From a virus: a stretch of 34,610 nucleotides of DNA. Below, in pieces: positions 23,214-30,702 of this stretch. Each line of letters begins with the position of its first letter. Within the stretch, counting starts at the first letter, position 1. A model generated the notes under the pieces. The model had not been told where the DNA came from. It did not search any database and saw only the letters and a list, made by a program, of their open reading frames with translations. The position numbers were made by a program, and so were the translations under genes. The stretch is from IMG/VR virus record IMGVR_UViG_3300025425_000075, positions 1 through 34,610 of that record. One strand, given 5' to 3'.

Positions 23214-24328
23214 AGTGTATATCCGTTTTCCTTTTGGAATGTCTTAATTTGAAAATCAAACACATTCTTTCCAGTTTGTTTAAGTCTTAACTCTCCTTTC
23301 TTGAATACTCTTTCCTTCCATAGTGGGGTGTCGTCCTCTTTAAAGAATAACTGATAAACTTTAGGTGAAGCTATCAATCCTTTTAGTCCTTTAGCTTCGT
23401 TAGATTTGATCCTAATAGCTGTATGTTCTAGCTGCTGGACCAAATCAGTGCCAGTACTAACTAGGTTAGCTTCGTAATCGTCAAAGGTTTCGTAATCGTT
23501 CTCTATGAAGTCTTTAGTACTCCCTGCGAAGTCCTGTGTTTCGTGTACGAATGGAAAGTAAGCGTAACCACCTTCTAAGTTTAACCACTTCAAAACAGTT
23601 AAACAGTCTTCTGCTTCTTTGTGAATGTTTATTATTTCAAATACTGATTGATTTCCGTTGATAGGAAAAACCTGAATCCTATTCCATCCATCCTGCAAGG
23701 TTATTGTAGGCATTTCGTTACCTAATCCATCCTGAAAGAAAACTCTGTTAACTCCCTCTGTTACTGACCAGTTTAAATCCTCTCCTGTTGTGGTATTATA
23801 AACAAGTAGACTAGCGTTTGCAACCTTAGAATAGATAGACAAATCAAAAGGCTGTGTACTTGTTGTCCTTGCGTAGTATTCACCGTCAGTTTGAGGTAGT
23901 AAAACACTTAAATCATTAACTATAGATTGTTTACCTAGCTGAAACTGTAGTGTATCATAAACAGCTTTTAAAAACCTGTATGAATTACTAGAGGTTTCAT
24001 CTCCTGCAACTTCAAACTCTATAGTATAATCTACATCTATACTTAAATAACTGCCAGCCTCGTTATATATGAAAGTACCTCCTGAAATATCTACAGAGTT
24101 TAAAGGGTCGTTGAAGTCGTTGGTGTTTACCTTGCTATTAACTGAGCGTTGAAAGTCAAACCTAAACTTTCCGTTAGGGTCTGGATCAATCGAGAAGGTT
24201 TCTCCTAGAAATTCAACCGTTGCCCTTGTTGGTGTTTCTACCGTGTCAGATTCAAACTGAACGACCCAAGCGTTTCCCGTGCTAAGTAAGTCAGTATCTA
24301 AGTAGTTCTTTGTAAATATTAATGCCAT
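23210..24328 (-). CDS. Putative distal-tail (Dit-like) protein
   Basis: 372 aa, beta-rich throughout (RATVEFLGETFSIDPDPNGK, SYLSIDVDYTIEFEVAG). The C-terminus (RLKQTGKNVFDFQIKTFQKE) resembles tail-tip adaptor ends. It lies next to the hub gene. Assigned from secondary-structure pattern and position; a distal tail or baseplate role is inferred. Confidence 0.55.
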   Translation of the reverse strand: MALIFTKNYLDTDLLSTGNAWVVQFESDTVETPTRATVEFLGETFSIDPDPNGKFRFDFQRSVNSKVNTNDFNDPLNSVDISGGTFIYNEAGSYLSIDVDYTIEFEVAGDETSSNSYRFLKAVYDTLQFQLGKQSIVNDLSVLLPQTDGEYYARTTSTQPFDLSIYSKVANASLLVYNTTTGEDLNWSVTEGVNRVFFQDGLGNEMPTITLQDGWNRIQVFPINGNQSVFEIINIHKEAEDCLTVLKWLNLEGGYAYFPFVHETQDFAGSTKDFIENDYETFDDYEANLVSTGTDLVQQLEHTAIRIKSNEAKGLKGLIASPKVYQLFFKEDDTPLWKERVFKKGELRLKQTGKNVFDFQIKTFQKENGYTL

Positions 24329-24329
24329 G

Positions 24330-24479
24330 TTAGTTTGCTGAAAATGATGTGTAAAATATATCGTCTAGGTCAGATTCATAAAACAAACAGTCAGCATCTA
24401 TTGATTGCTGATTAGCATAATAGTATATAGTGTCTTCTAGTTTCTCTCTAGCTTCTATCCTTCTGTTAATATCTTTCAT
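24330..24479 (-). CDS. 49-aa hypothetical protein in tail operon
   Basis: Short frame starting MKDINRRIEAREKLEDTIYY and ending SDLDDIFYTSFSAN; helical and acidic. It overlaps the preceding 44-aa frame by ATGA and ends 1 bp before the next ATG. This tight coupling on both sides is the main evidence that it is real. Confidence 0.55.
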   Translation of the reverse strand: MKDINRRIEAREKLEDTIYYYANQQSIDADCLFYESDLDDIFYTSFSAN

Positions 24480-24610
24480 GGCTTATCGTTATTTAATTTA
24501 ACCTCTGTTCTCTCATCTGAATCGAAGAAGGTGAACTCATTTAATACAGGATCTTCATTTGAAACCAAAGCATCAAACTCAAACCACTCATTAACGTAAT
24601 TATCTTTCAT
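24476..24610 (-). CDS. 44-aa hypothetical acidic protein in tail operon
   Basis: Short frame starting MKDNYVNEWFEFDALVSNED and ending EVKLNNDKP. It overlaps the neck protein stop by ATGA (24607-24610) and the next small gene by ATGA (24476-24479). It is acidic and unrecognised. In position the pair could be small tail-assembly factors, but no frameshift site was found. Confidence 0.55.
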   Translation of the reverse strand: MKDNYVNEWFEFDALVSNEDPVLNEFTFFDSDERTEVKLNNDKP

Positions 24611-25080
24611 TTCAAGTCTAATATTGATTTAAATTCCTTACTCATTTCGGTGATGTAGAAGTTTCCTAACTCCCCCCACATTAAAGGTAAATGATTCTTA
24701 ACGAAGTACTCTATTGGTTCGCTGAATACTTTTCCATCATTGTTTGAATTAGGTACTTTAACACCTTCTAAGAAGTGTTTACGTGCTATGATGAAAGCAA
24801 ATCTATCTACATTATCTTTAAATACTTGAGGTAAACCTTCCTTAGTCTTTATCCATTCTTTTAAAGCTCCTATGTTACTATACGTTCCAGCCTTTCGCCC
24901 TCCTTGCATCATACCTGAAGACCACTTCTCCGCCTTAATACCTATAACCTTACCTTTCTGAAACTGCTCTAGACTGCGTTCAAAGTTACCTGAAGCCTTT
25001 AGACCTCTATCGTTATAACTCTTCTTAATTAAGTCACTGAGTATAGTTAAATACTTGCTATAGATTTCAGCTTTAGTCAC
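24607..25080 (-). CDS. HK97 gp10-like neck / tail-completion protein
   Basis: 157 aa. SGMMQGGRKAGTYSNIGALKEWI (54-76) and FAFIIARKHFLEGVKVPN (93-110) are characteristic of the gp10-like family in Bacteroidetes phages, which joins head and tail. It overlaps the upstream gene by 4 bp. Predicted mostly helical at both ends. Confidence 0.7.
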   Translation of the reverse strand: MTKAEIYSKYLTILSDLIKKSYNDRGLKASGNFERSLEQFQKGKVIGIKAEKWSSGMMQGGRKAGTYSNIGALKEWIKTKEGLPQVFKDNVDRFAFIIARKHFLEGVKVPNSNNDGKVFSEPIEYFVKNHLPLMWGELGNFYITEMSKEFKSILDLK

Positions 25081-25508
25081 CCTTTAGTTAAGGTAAATTC
25101 TAAGGTTACACCGTCCAAGTTATTATCAAACAAATTAGAGAACTCCTTCTCAGAAAGTCCTCCTGTTATGATGTAACCGCAACCGTTTATTGCCTCTTTA
25201 AATATGTTTACTTTGGATTCTATAAGAGGCTGAATGTTATTCTCCCACTTATAGTTATAGTCTTTGTCTGCTATGTTTGCAGTAACTCCTATCATGAATA
25301 TACAGGAGTAAGATTCACTCTCAATAGCACCGTAACTAGAGTACTGCTCATTCTTAGATACTGTGTAAAGTAGTGTGTGTATAGCTCTGTCCTCAAACTT
25401 CTTTCTAAAATCTGATTTATAATCTACTAGGTTTAACCATTGCCCAGCTCCATAAGAGAATGTCCAACCGTTGTCCGTAGATACTTTTTTAATCGCGTCA
25501 ACTGCCAT
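25077..25508 (-). CDS. Probable tail terminator/completion protein
   Basis: 143 aa, alpha/beta. The C-terminus (SEKEFSNLFDNNLDGVTLEF) resembles minor tail proteins found beside gp10-like genes in Bacteroidetes phages. Mixed composition and position next to the neck protein fit a tail-terminator fold. Medium confidence. Confidence 0.55.
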   Translation of the reverse strand: MAVDAIKKVSTDNGWTFSYGAGQWLNLVDYKSDFRKKFEDRAIHTLLYTVSKNEQYSSYGAIESESYSCIFMIGVTANIADKDYNYKWENNIQPLIESKVNIFKEAINGCGYIITGGLSEKEFSNLFDNNLDGVTLEFTLTKG

Positions 25509-25552
25509 AAGGTAATTTAAACGCTTTCACTCATCGTTGGCAAAGGTACGTA

Positions 25553-25936
25553 TTATTTAGATAGTATTTTTAATACTTTAAGGCTGCCCTCTTCAATACC
25601 TAACCTGTTAGATGATAGGTTAAATCCTTTATAACATTCATTGTTTAAAAACAAACCAGCATCTAATCCTATTACTCTAGTATATTCAGGGTACATATTA
25701 TTAATAGCAACATAAGCAACCCCTTTCTTTAGTTTGTTTATTGACCTTGATTTTATGTTTTGGTACGAATGAATGCAGTATTTGCCGCTATCGTTTCTAT
25801 ATCTACACGTACTAGATTCACCTACACATATACTAATAACCTCAGCGCCTTTCTTTAATGATATAGATACTAACGCCCCGTGCTGCTCATATGTAACCAT
25901 AGATATATCTTCGTGTCTAATGATTAGGTCTTTCAT
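25553..25936 (-). CDS. Hypothetical protein downstream of terminase
   Basis: 127 aa, unrecognised. Beta-rich N-terminal half (ALVSISLKKGAEVISICVG). It overlaps the upstream gene by 4 bp, so it is in the same unit as 25933-26478 and 26475-26828. These three genes lie between terminase and neck genes and may be accessory. Confidence 0.6.
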   Translation of the reverse strand: MKDLIIRHEDISMVTYEQHGALVSISLKKGAEVISICVGESSTCRYRNDSGKYCIHSYQNIKSRSINKLKKGVAYVAINNMYPEYTRVIGLDAGLFLNNECYKGFNLSSNRLGIEEGSLKVLKILSK

Positions 25937-26478
25937 TTCTCTGATTTAATTTTTTGAAACTTAGTTTGAATTTGATTCCAGTCCTTACTACACTCCATGT
26001 AATCGAAGACCCTGTAATATGGCATTGCTAAGATAGTATCTTCCTGCGTTAAATCCTTACTTATCATAAACAAAGTTACATATTGACCGTAAACACTTAG
26101 CTTATCTATCCCTGCTGCCTCCCATGCTTCGCTGTCTTCTTTAGATACCAGCCTTTCTTCTTTCTTGATTATCTTCTGAAGTTCTTCGTCTATCCATTTT
26201 AAAGTACCGGTATAAGAATACACGCAGCAGTCGGAAGTGTCTTCTATGCAGTAGATCATTTTAACTATCTCATCTAGCTCCTGTGCTTGTATCATGTTTT
26301 TAAACCATATCACCTCTTTAAATGTGAAGTCCTGTAAGGTGCTTTGTTTTGGCTTAATAGTGCAGTAAGGAGTAACTAGGTCGCTTGATACCTTAACGTG
26401 TTTTAGTACCACGTCTATGGAATCCTTATCGACTAGGTTAGCGTATTCGTTTATAGTGCAGCTTTGGAATATACTCAT
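25933..26478 (-). CDS. Hypothetical protein downstream of terminase
   Basis: 181 aa, unrecognised and helix-rich with many acidic residues and scattered Cys (CIEDTSDCCVYSY). Coupled on both sides by 4-bp overlaps. No membrane segment. Possibly a cytoplasmic assembly or accessory factor, but nothing specific is visible. Confidence 0.6.
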   Translation of the reverse strand: MSIFQSCTINEYANLVDKDSIDVVLKHVKVSSDLVTPYCTIKPKQSTLQDFTFKEVIWFKNMIQAQELDEIVKMIYCIEDTSDCCVYSYTGTLKWIDEELQKIIKKEERLVSKEDSEAWEAAGIDKLSVYGQYVTLFMISKDLTQEDTILAMPYYRVFDYMECSKDWNQIQTKFQKIKSEK

Positions 26479-26828
26479 TTAACTTCTAGCTCTTCTCCTG
26501 TTAATGCAAAGTAAAGGTTCTGTAGTTGGTGTACGTATTTACAATGAATCCCTGCCGCATATTCAAAGTTTGTTTTGTCTCCTATCCAAACAGTTTGTTG
26601 ATGTATGTCTAATAAAATACATTCGTTTTTTTCTAAAGTTATGAAGTCATCACTACTTAACCCAAACTTAACCAGCCAATCTTCTGTTAGTGGGATGGGT
26701 TCGTAGTCTGAAAAATCATAATTTGCTTGTGTCATTAAGTGAATGTCTGACTGGTGAATCTTAAAACCGTTAGGCCTAAATTCTCTTGATATAATCCAAT
26801 TCCCTATTCTTAATTCTGTCGATTTCAT
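26475..26828 (-). CDS. Conserved Bacteroidetes phage/mobile-element protein (ELRIGN...LYFALTGEEL type)
   Basis: 117 aa. The start ELRIGNWI, the middle YEPIPLTEDWLVKFGL and the end KYVHQLQNLYFALTGEEL match a hypothetical protein very widespread in Bacteroidetes phages and genomes. Function unknown. It is the first gene after the regulatory gap at 26829-26999 and has a leader AATACAAATAAAACAAATG. Confidence 0.75.
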   Translation of the reverse strand: MKSTELRIGNWIISREFRPNGFKIHQSDIHLMTQANYDFSDYEPIPLTEDWLVKFGLSSDDFITLEKNECILLDIHQQTVWIGDKTNFEYAAGIHCKYVHQLQNLYFALTGEELEVK

Positions 26829-26846
26829 TTGTTTTATTTGTATTAG

Positions 26847-26881
26847 TTATCGGTTAATAATCCGATATATTGATTTATCGG
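26847..26881. promoter_or_regulatory. Cluster of TTATCGG half-sites
   Basis: TTATCGG at 26847-26853 and 26875-26881, with CCGATA at 26862-26867. The last two form a perfect 6-bp inverted repeat with an 8-nt loop. In the 5' leader downstream of promoter P4; could be operator half-sites or an RNA hairpin. Confidence 0.4.
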
Positions 26882-26941
26882 CTTTTAAGCATATAATTTA
26901 CAATCTCATGCACTTTTGTGATTCTTATTTAGCTTTATAGT

Positions 26942-26976
26942 GTTCCAAATATAAGTAAATTTTGACGATTTGGAAC
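26942..26976 (-). promoter_or_regulatory. Promoter P4 within a 9-bp inverted repeat (operator candidate)
   Basis: GTTCCAAAT (26942-26950) and ATTTGGAAC (26968-26976) are a perfect inverted repeat with a 17-nt spacer. A minus-strand TATATTTG (26946-26953), an exact -7 consensus, overlaps the left arm. No clear TTTG lies at -33, as expected for an activated or regulated promoter. It would drive the tail unit starting at 26828. The gap 26829-26999 contains no gene that I can see. Confidence 0.5.
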
Positions 26977-26999
26977 GGTTTAAATTACACCATTCAATC

Positions 27000-28322
27000 T
27001 TACCATACAGATGCCTCGTGTATTAAATCACCTCCCCCTTGCACTACGAAGTACATACCCATTAAAAGCATATCCATATAATCAGGAGAATGACCTAATA
27101 CCTCCCTCATCTTATCCTTAGATATAATCTTACTAACTAAAGCATCTACATTATCTTCTTTCAAACAAGATGATAGCTCCTCTCTTATTAACTCTTCTTG
27201 TTCAGGTGTACAAATAACTCTTAAAAGCCTTTTGTTTATTACCTCCGCTAATTTAAATGCGCATTGAGACTTGAGGTTATTGTAAATGACTTTGCTTTCT
27301 TTACCGTTTAAAGGTCTAGATCCTCCGTGAAAGGTTACTATGTTACTCATGTATCCACTTAGGTAAGCACCTAAACCATCTGAATCAGCTACTATCTTTG
27401 AATTACCTACGCCCTTTCTATTCTTTAAATCTGTTAACGAATCCTCTATTTGTTTAGATGTGGACTTATCCATATCAATAGCCACTTCCACGGTTAAACC
27501 CTCCCAGAATCCAGCGATATACTTATCCCTACCCATCATAGCTAAATCAGTGCTGATTGATTTAAGCCCTTCTCTTTTTACGTGTGTGTTTGTAAAGATG
27601 TCAGAGATAGCATCATAAGAGCAAAGCAAAGAAGGATCATCGTCATAGTTCCAGTTACCCTCTAATAGCCTTTCTCTGCTGGCTGTGTTCATCTCTCTAA
27701 GTGATTGAATATAACTAGGAGGAAGATGAGGGTTGTCTGTAGGTAGTGCTTGAATAAACTTTCTATACTTAGGTAATAAGCCTTTTGAGGCTAGAGTAAA
27801 GAAATTAGAGAACACCCAATTCTTAGACGGGTTGCAAGAACCTAAAAGCTTTGGTGTTAATCCAAACTCATTTAATTTATAACGCATTCTAGACTTAATT
27901 GTCTGCCAAGCCTTTAGTGTTATCTGATTGCATTCGTCCACGAACGCCCCACATATCTCAAGAGAACCTAAACTATCAAACTCCCTGTCACTAGGGTATT
28001 GAAACAAATCCTTTAATAGTATCTCGCTGCCATTATTCCATTTAATAACTCCTTTCTGCTCTTGGTAAATCCACTCTGAAGATATATCTAATTTAGATGA
28101 GATGTCAAAAAATGAATTTAAGGTAGTCTCTTTTAAACTTTTCAGTTTGGATCTACCCATCACCCACCTAGAACCCTCATAAGTCTGGCACATTTCTATT
28201 AACCACAAACAACCTAGAGCAGATTTACCTCCTCCAGCAGCACCCCCGTATATTATCTCAGTGGTAGTCTTATCGTTTAGATAGAAGACTGCGTGTTCTT
28301 GTTTAGGTAGTAGTTCCATCAT
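27000..28322 (-). CDS. Terminase large subunit (TerL)
   Basis: 440 aa. ATPase domain: Walker A GGAAGGGKS (26-34), Walker B ICGAFVDE with catalytic D129/E130, and coupling motif GSCNP (161-165). RNase H-like nuclease: STDLA (D259), VADSDG (D313) and HSPDYMD (D414/D417) supply the metal-binding acids. It packages and cuts concatemeric DNA at the portal. It overlaps TerS by 20 bp. Confidence 0.95.
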   Translation of the reverse strand: MMELLPKQEHAVFYLNDKTTTEIIYGGAAGGGKSALGCLWLIEMCQTYEGSRWVMGRSKLKSLKETTLNSFFDISSKLDISSEWIYQEQKGVIKWNNGSEILLKDLFQYPSDREFDSLGSLEICGAFVDECNQITLKAWQTIKSRMRYKLNEFGLTPKLLGSCNPSKNWVFSNFFTLASKGLLPKYRKFIQALPTDNPHLPPSYIQSLREMNTASRERLLEGNWNYDDDPSLLCSYDAISDIFTNTHVKREGLKSISTDLAMMGRDKYIAGFWEGLTVEVAIDMDKSTSKQIEDSLTDLKNRKGVGNSKIVADSDGLGAYLSGYMSNIVTFHGGSRPLNGKESKVIYNNLKSQCAFKLAEVINKRLLRVICTPEQEELIREELSSCLKEDNVDALVSKIISKDKMREVLGHSPDYMDMLLMGMYFVVQGGGDLIHEASVW

Positions 28323-28614
28323 CTGGGTTAATCCCTTTACCTAGATTTATTATGTTTCTAATTACTTCACCTCCTGAAGTTATATCTGTCTTAGTCTCAG
28401 GTTTACCGAATACGTGTTCAGCTACAAAGATTTGTCCTCTCTGTGATTCTAATAGCTTCTTTACGAACTCAATCTTAGCCTCTTCTGTATCTTCCTTCTC
28501 GTACAGTACAGACATAGCTTTAATGAAGATGTGATTCGCTTGATCTTCTTTGGCTTTCGTTTTCCTTCCTGCCGTCTTATGCCCTCCGTTGTTCTTTCTT
28601 TTATCTTCTGCCAT
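28303..28614 (-). CDS. Terminase small subunit (TerS)
   Basis: 103 aa. The N-terminus (NNGGHKTAGRKTKAKE) is the typical basic GGxxxGAGRK-like start of phage small terminases. The central helix is an oligomerisation region, and the C-terminus (GKPETKTDITSGGEV) carries the common KPxEKTDITS motif. It binds packaging sites in DNA and loads TerL. Directly upstream of TerL. Confidence 0.82.
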   Translation of the reverse strand: MAEDKRKNNGGHKTAGRKTKAKEDQANHIFIKAMSVLYEKEDTEEAKIEFVKKLLESQRGQIFVAEHVFGKPETKTDITSGGEVIRNIINLGKGINPDDGTTT

Positions 28615-28655
28615 AATTAAAAAAGTAATTATTATTAATGTTTTTATCTTCTTCC

Positions 28656-28970
28656 TTATACTTCATTTAGTAATTTTAGTACATCTTTATTCTGAACATC
28701 TACAAAGAAAATTTTAAGTATTAGTTCTTTTTTAGTGTGAGCCATTGACCTTTCAAACTTCCACATAGAACCGTCTTCTGTTTTAACTTTAAACATCCAA
28801 GACTCTTCTGTAAAGTGATGTCCGAAATCACTTTCTTCAATAACTCCATCTTGTAATATATCTGATTCAATCATATAAACTTCATCACCTACATCAAACT
28901 GAGATATAGGTATTATTCCAGACTCTTGATTCCTGTCAAAGTCTTTAGGTAGATTTGTTTTACAAGCCAT
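28656..28970 (-). CDS. Hypothetical protein
   Basis: 104 aa, unrecognised. The central region (DVGDEVYMIESDILQDGVIE) looks like a small beta-barrel (SH3-like VGDxV pattern). It overlaps the 46-aa gene upstream by 11 bp. Function unknown. Confidence 0.6.
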   Translation of the reverse strand: MACKTNLPKDFDRNQESGIIPISQFDVGDEVYMIESDILQDGVIEESDFGHHFTEESWMFKVKTEDGSMWKFERSMAHTKKELILKIFFVDVQNKDVLKLLNEV

Positions 28971-29100
28971 TCAATTCTCTTTTTAATTCCAGTTTAAACG
29001 TGTACCCAAAGCACTCACTTTCGACTCCTATTGATTCCTTTCGGTGTTCCATAGAGTAGTCTATTAATATGTTTAGCGCTTTGGTTACTTCTTCGTTCAT
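28960..29100 (-). CDS. 46-aa hypothetical protein
   Basis: Short frame starting MNEEVTKALNILIDYSMEHR and ending LELKRELNGL. It overlaps the upstream gene stop by ATGA (29097-29100) and the next gene by 11 bp. Likely a real small gene in a coupled series; helical. Confidence 0.55.
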   Translation of the reverse strand: MNEEVTKALNILIDYSMEHRKESIGVESECFGYTFKLELKRELNGL

Positions 29101-29336
29101 TTGTTTATAGTTTCAATAACACCGTCTAACATATCACTAACGCCTTTGCTTAGTATCTGACTGGCTTCACCGCTTACTTCAGAGAGTGCCTTATCTTGGT
29201 TCTCTATCTCTTTTATAAGCTGCCTTGTGTGGTACTTAACACCTTTCTTTGCGCTATCCTCGAAGGTGTCTAATCTATTTATCAGAACTACGCTAAGAAT
29301 GTAGACTTCTATTGATGCTTTGTCTTGTTTGTTCAT
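29097..29336 (-). CDS. Small helical protein
   Basis: 79 aa, unrecognised; helical with coiled-coil character (KYHTRQLIKEIENQDKALSE). Leader AAACAATCAAACAAATG. Part of a run of coupled small genes between SSB and terminase. Confidence 0.6.
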   Translation of the reverse strand: MNKQDKASIEVYILSVVLINRLDTFEDSAKKGVKYHTRQLIKEIENQDKALSEVSGEASQILSKGVSDMLDGVIETINK

Positions 29337-29348
29337 TTGTTTGATTGT

Positions 29349-29519
29349 TTAAAGTATTATATAATCTTCAGGGGTTAACTCCCATTCTCCACTCTCTTCT
29401 GACTCCGCTGTTATGATTCCATCAGTTGCTATTGAAGTAACCCTTACAAGCTCTTTATAGAAGAACTGGTGTTTGTTGTTTACGTTTGATTTAATCTGTA
29501 ATTCGTCTCCTTGTTTCAT
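29349..29519 (-). CDS. 56-aa hypothetical protein
   Basis: Frame read from the sequence: MKQGDELQIKSNVNNKHQFF onward, ending LTPEDYIIL. A small beta-barrel-like pattern (GDELQIKS, YKELVRVTSI) is suggestive of a short SH3-like fold. It overlaps the upstream stop by 4 bp (ATGA). Confidence 0.55.
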   Translation of the reverse strand: MKQGDELQIKSNVNNKHQFFYKELVRVTSIATDGIITAESEESGEWELTPEDYIIL

Positions 29520-29773
29520 TGCTTTATTCTATAATAAACGAAACCTAGAAAGGATTTACGGGTTAGGCTATCACTTAAATCAATGAACCTTTGCTGGATA
29601 GATTCTTTGTCGCTCTCTTCTTTTTCGAATAAGTCCTTCCAAATCTTATATTCACATAAAGCTACTCTATATAAATTCTGGTAATTATCAGACTCCTCTT
29701 GAGTTTTCTTAATCTCAGTCTCTAACTGTATTATCCTTTGCTGAATATACTCCTCTTTTGTTTCCTTTGCCAT
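29516..29773 (-). CDS. Small coiled-coil protein
   Basis: 85 aa from the ATG at 29773 (MAKETKEEYIQQRIIQLETE). An in-frame ATG at 29830 would run through the leader hairpin and is less likely. Mostly a charged coiled coil with aromatic residues at the end (FLGFVYYRIKQ). Function unknown. Confidence 0.6.
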   Translation of the reverse strand: MAKETKEEYIQQRIIQLETEIKKTQEESDNYQNLYRVALCEYKIWKDLFEKEESDKESIQQRFIDLSDSLTRKSFLGFVYYRIKQ

Positions 29774-29801
29774 TGCTTTGTTTTTAAGTTGCTTTGTTAA
29801 A

Positions 29802-29827
29802 GAGAGCAGGGAACAACCCCTACTCTC
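29802..29827 (-). promoter_or_regulatory. Leader hairpin before coiled-coil gene
   Basis: GAGAGCAGGG (29802-29811) faces CCCTACTCTC (29818-29827) with a 6-nt loop. On the minus strand the one non-complementary position is a G-U pair, so the stem is intact only in the minus-strand RNA. It lies 28 nt before the ATG at 29773. Attenuation or RNA stability are possible roles; only TTT follows, so it is a weak terminator at best. Confidence 0.45.
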
Positions 29828-29878
29828 CAATCAAACAAATACAACAAAATCAACTAATCAAAAAATAGTCTTTCACGA

Positions 29879-29904
29879 AGATAGTTAAATTATTCATACT
29901 ATCT
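29879..29904. promoter_or_regulatory. Inverted repeat AGATAGT-12-ACTATCT
   Basis: Perfect 7-bp inverted repeat at the end of the HTH gene, overlapping its stop codon. Spacing and location suit either an operator for the adjacent HTH protein or a weak hairpin. Nothing else shows function. Confidence 0.35.
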
Positions 29905-30118
29905 AATTTGTGTTAGTGTTTTTACCTATCTTAATAAGCGTTTCTATTCTAAAGTTACTGCTTTCATTTACATATCTAAGCATCTGCAAGGGATGAATCC
30001 CTACTTCATTAGCGAAGTTAGTCGGAGCTTGCCCTGTCCTTTCAAGATGCTTTTCGATAACATATCTAACAGCTTTATCTATATGCTGTAGGTCTTTTAT
30101 ACTGTCTATTTTAATCAT
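29903..30118 (-). CDS. Small helix-turn-helix regulator (Cro/XRE-like)
   Basis: 71 aa. TNFANEVGIHPLQMLRYVNE (residues about 33-52) fits an XRE-type helix-turn-helix with a FRIETLIKIGKNTN helix after it. It is too short to contain a sensing domain. It may act as a Cro-like switch at early promoters. It is the only clear transcriptional regulator in the early region. Confidence 0.62.
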   Translation of the reverse strand: MIKIDSIKDLQHIDKAVRYVIEKHLERTGQAPTNFANEVGIHPLQMLRYVNESSNFRIETLIKIGKNTNTN

Positions 30119-30131
30119 TGGTTAGATGGGT

Positions 30132-30464
30132 TTAAAATGGTAAACTATCTTCTTCACCTTCTGGAGCTATTGCCGCTTGAGGTTCTCCTGATTTCTCAAT
30201 CTTCCAACCTGTTAGACTTAGAAAGTATTTGTCTACACCGTCTGGGCTAGTCCACTTTCTACCGCCTAAGTTTACAGATACTTCTACCCTGTCACCTACC
30301 TTTGAATTATTCAGCATATCACATTTATCTTGCGTGAATTGTACTGGTATAGTCTGAGGGTATTGATCTTCTGTTTGAATTACTAATTCTCTTTTAGCAA
30401 ACTTATCTGATACCTGTACTACTTCATTTAGAACTATGATAGTTCCCGTTACTTTTTCGCTCAT
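30132..30464 (-). CDS. Single-stranded DNA-binding protein (DUF3127-like)
   Basis: 110 aa. An OB-fold pattern (VTGTIIVLNEVVQVSDKFAK, RELVIQTEDQYPQTIPVQFT, VGDRVEVSVNLGGR) corresponds to DUF3127, an SSB-like family of Bacteroidetes. The acidic C-terminus EEDSLPF mimics the SSB tail (DDDLPF) that recruits repair and replication proteins. Next to ERF, so the two probably act together in strand annealing. Confidence 0.8.
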   Translation of the reverse strand: MSEKVTGTIIVLNEVVQVSDKFAKRELVIQTEDQYPQTIPVQFTQDKCDMLNNSKVGDRVEVSVNLGGRKWTSPDGVDKYFLSLTGWKIEKSGEPQAAIAPEGEEDSLPF

Positions 30465-30471
30465 GTTTTAT

Positions 30472-30702
30472 TTATTTAATTAATTGTTCTCGTTTACTTA
30501 TCTCTTTTGAAATCTTACTCTTCTTTGAATACAACTCTTTTAATGCCTCATCTTCTTTAAACCTTAAATTGTTCTCTTTAATGAAGTGAAGGGTGTAATC
30601 AGTATCTACTGTGAAGTTCTCTTTAATAGCCTTCAGAAGAGCCACTGATACAGATAGAACAGCGTACTCTTCATTAGGCATTAAGTTATTAAAGAAACTC
30701 AT
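30472..30702 (-). CDS. Hypothetical protein between ERF and SSB
   Basis: 76 aa, unrecognised. Helical, with a basic C-terminus (SKKSKISKEISKREQLIK). Start and ERF stop overlap by one base (TAATG). Its position between recombination genes hints at an ERF partner, but nothing in the sequence proves it. Confidence 0.55.
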   Translation of the reverse strand: MSFFNNLMPNEEYAVLSVSVALLKAIKENFTVDTDYTLHFIKENNLRFKEDEALKELYSKKSKISKEISKREQLIK

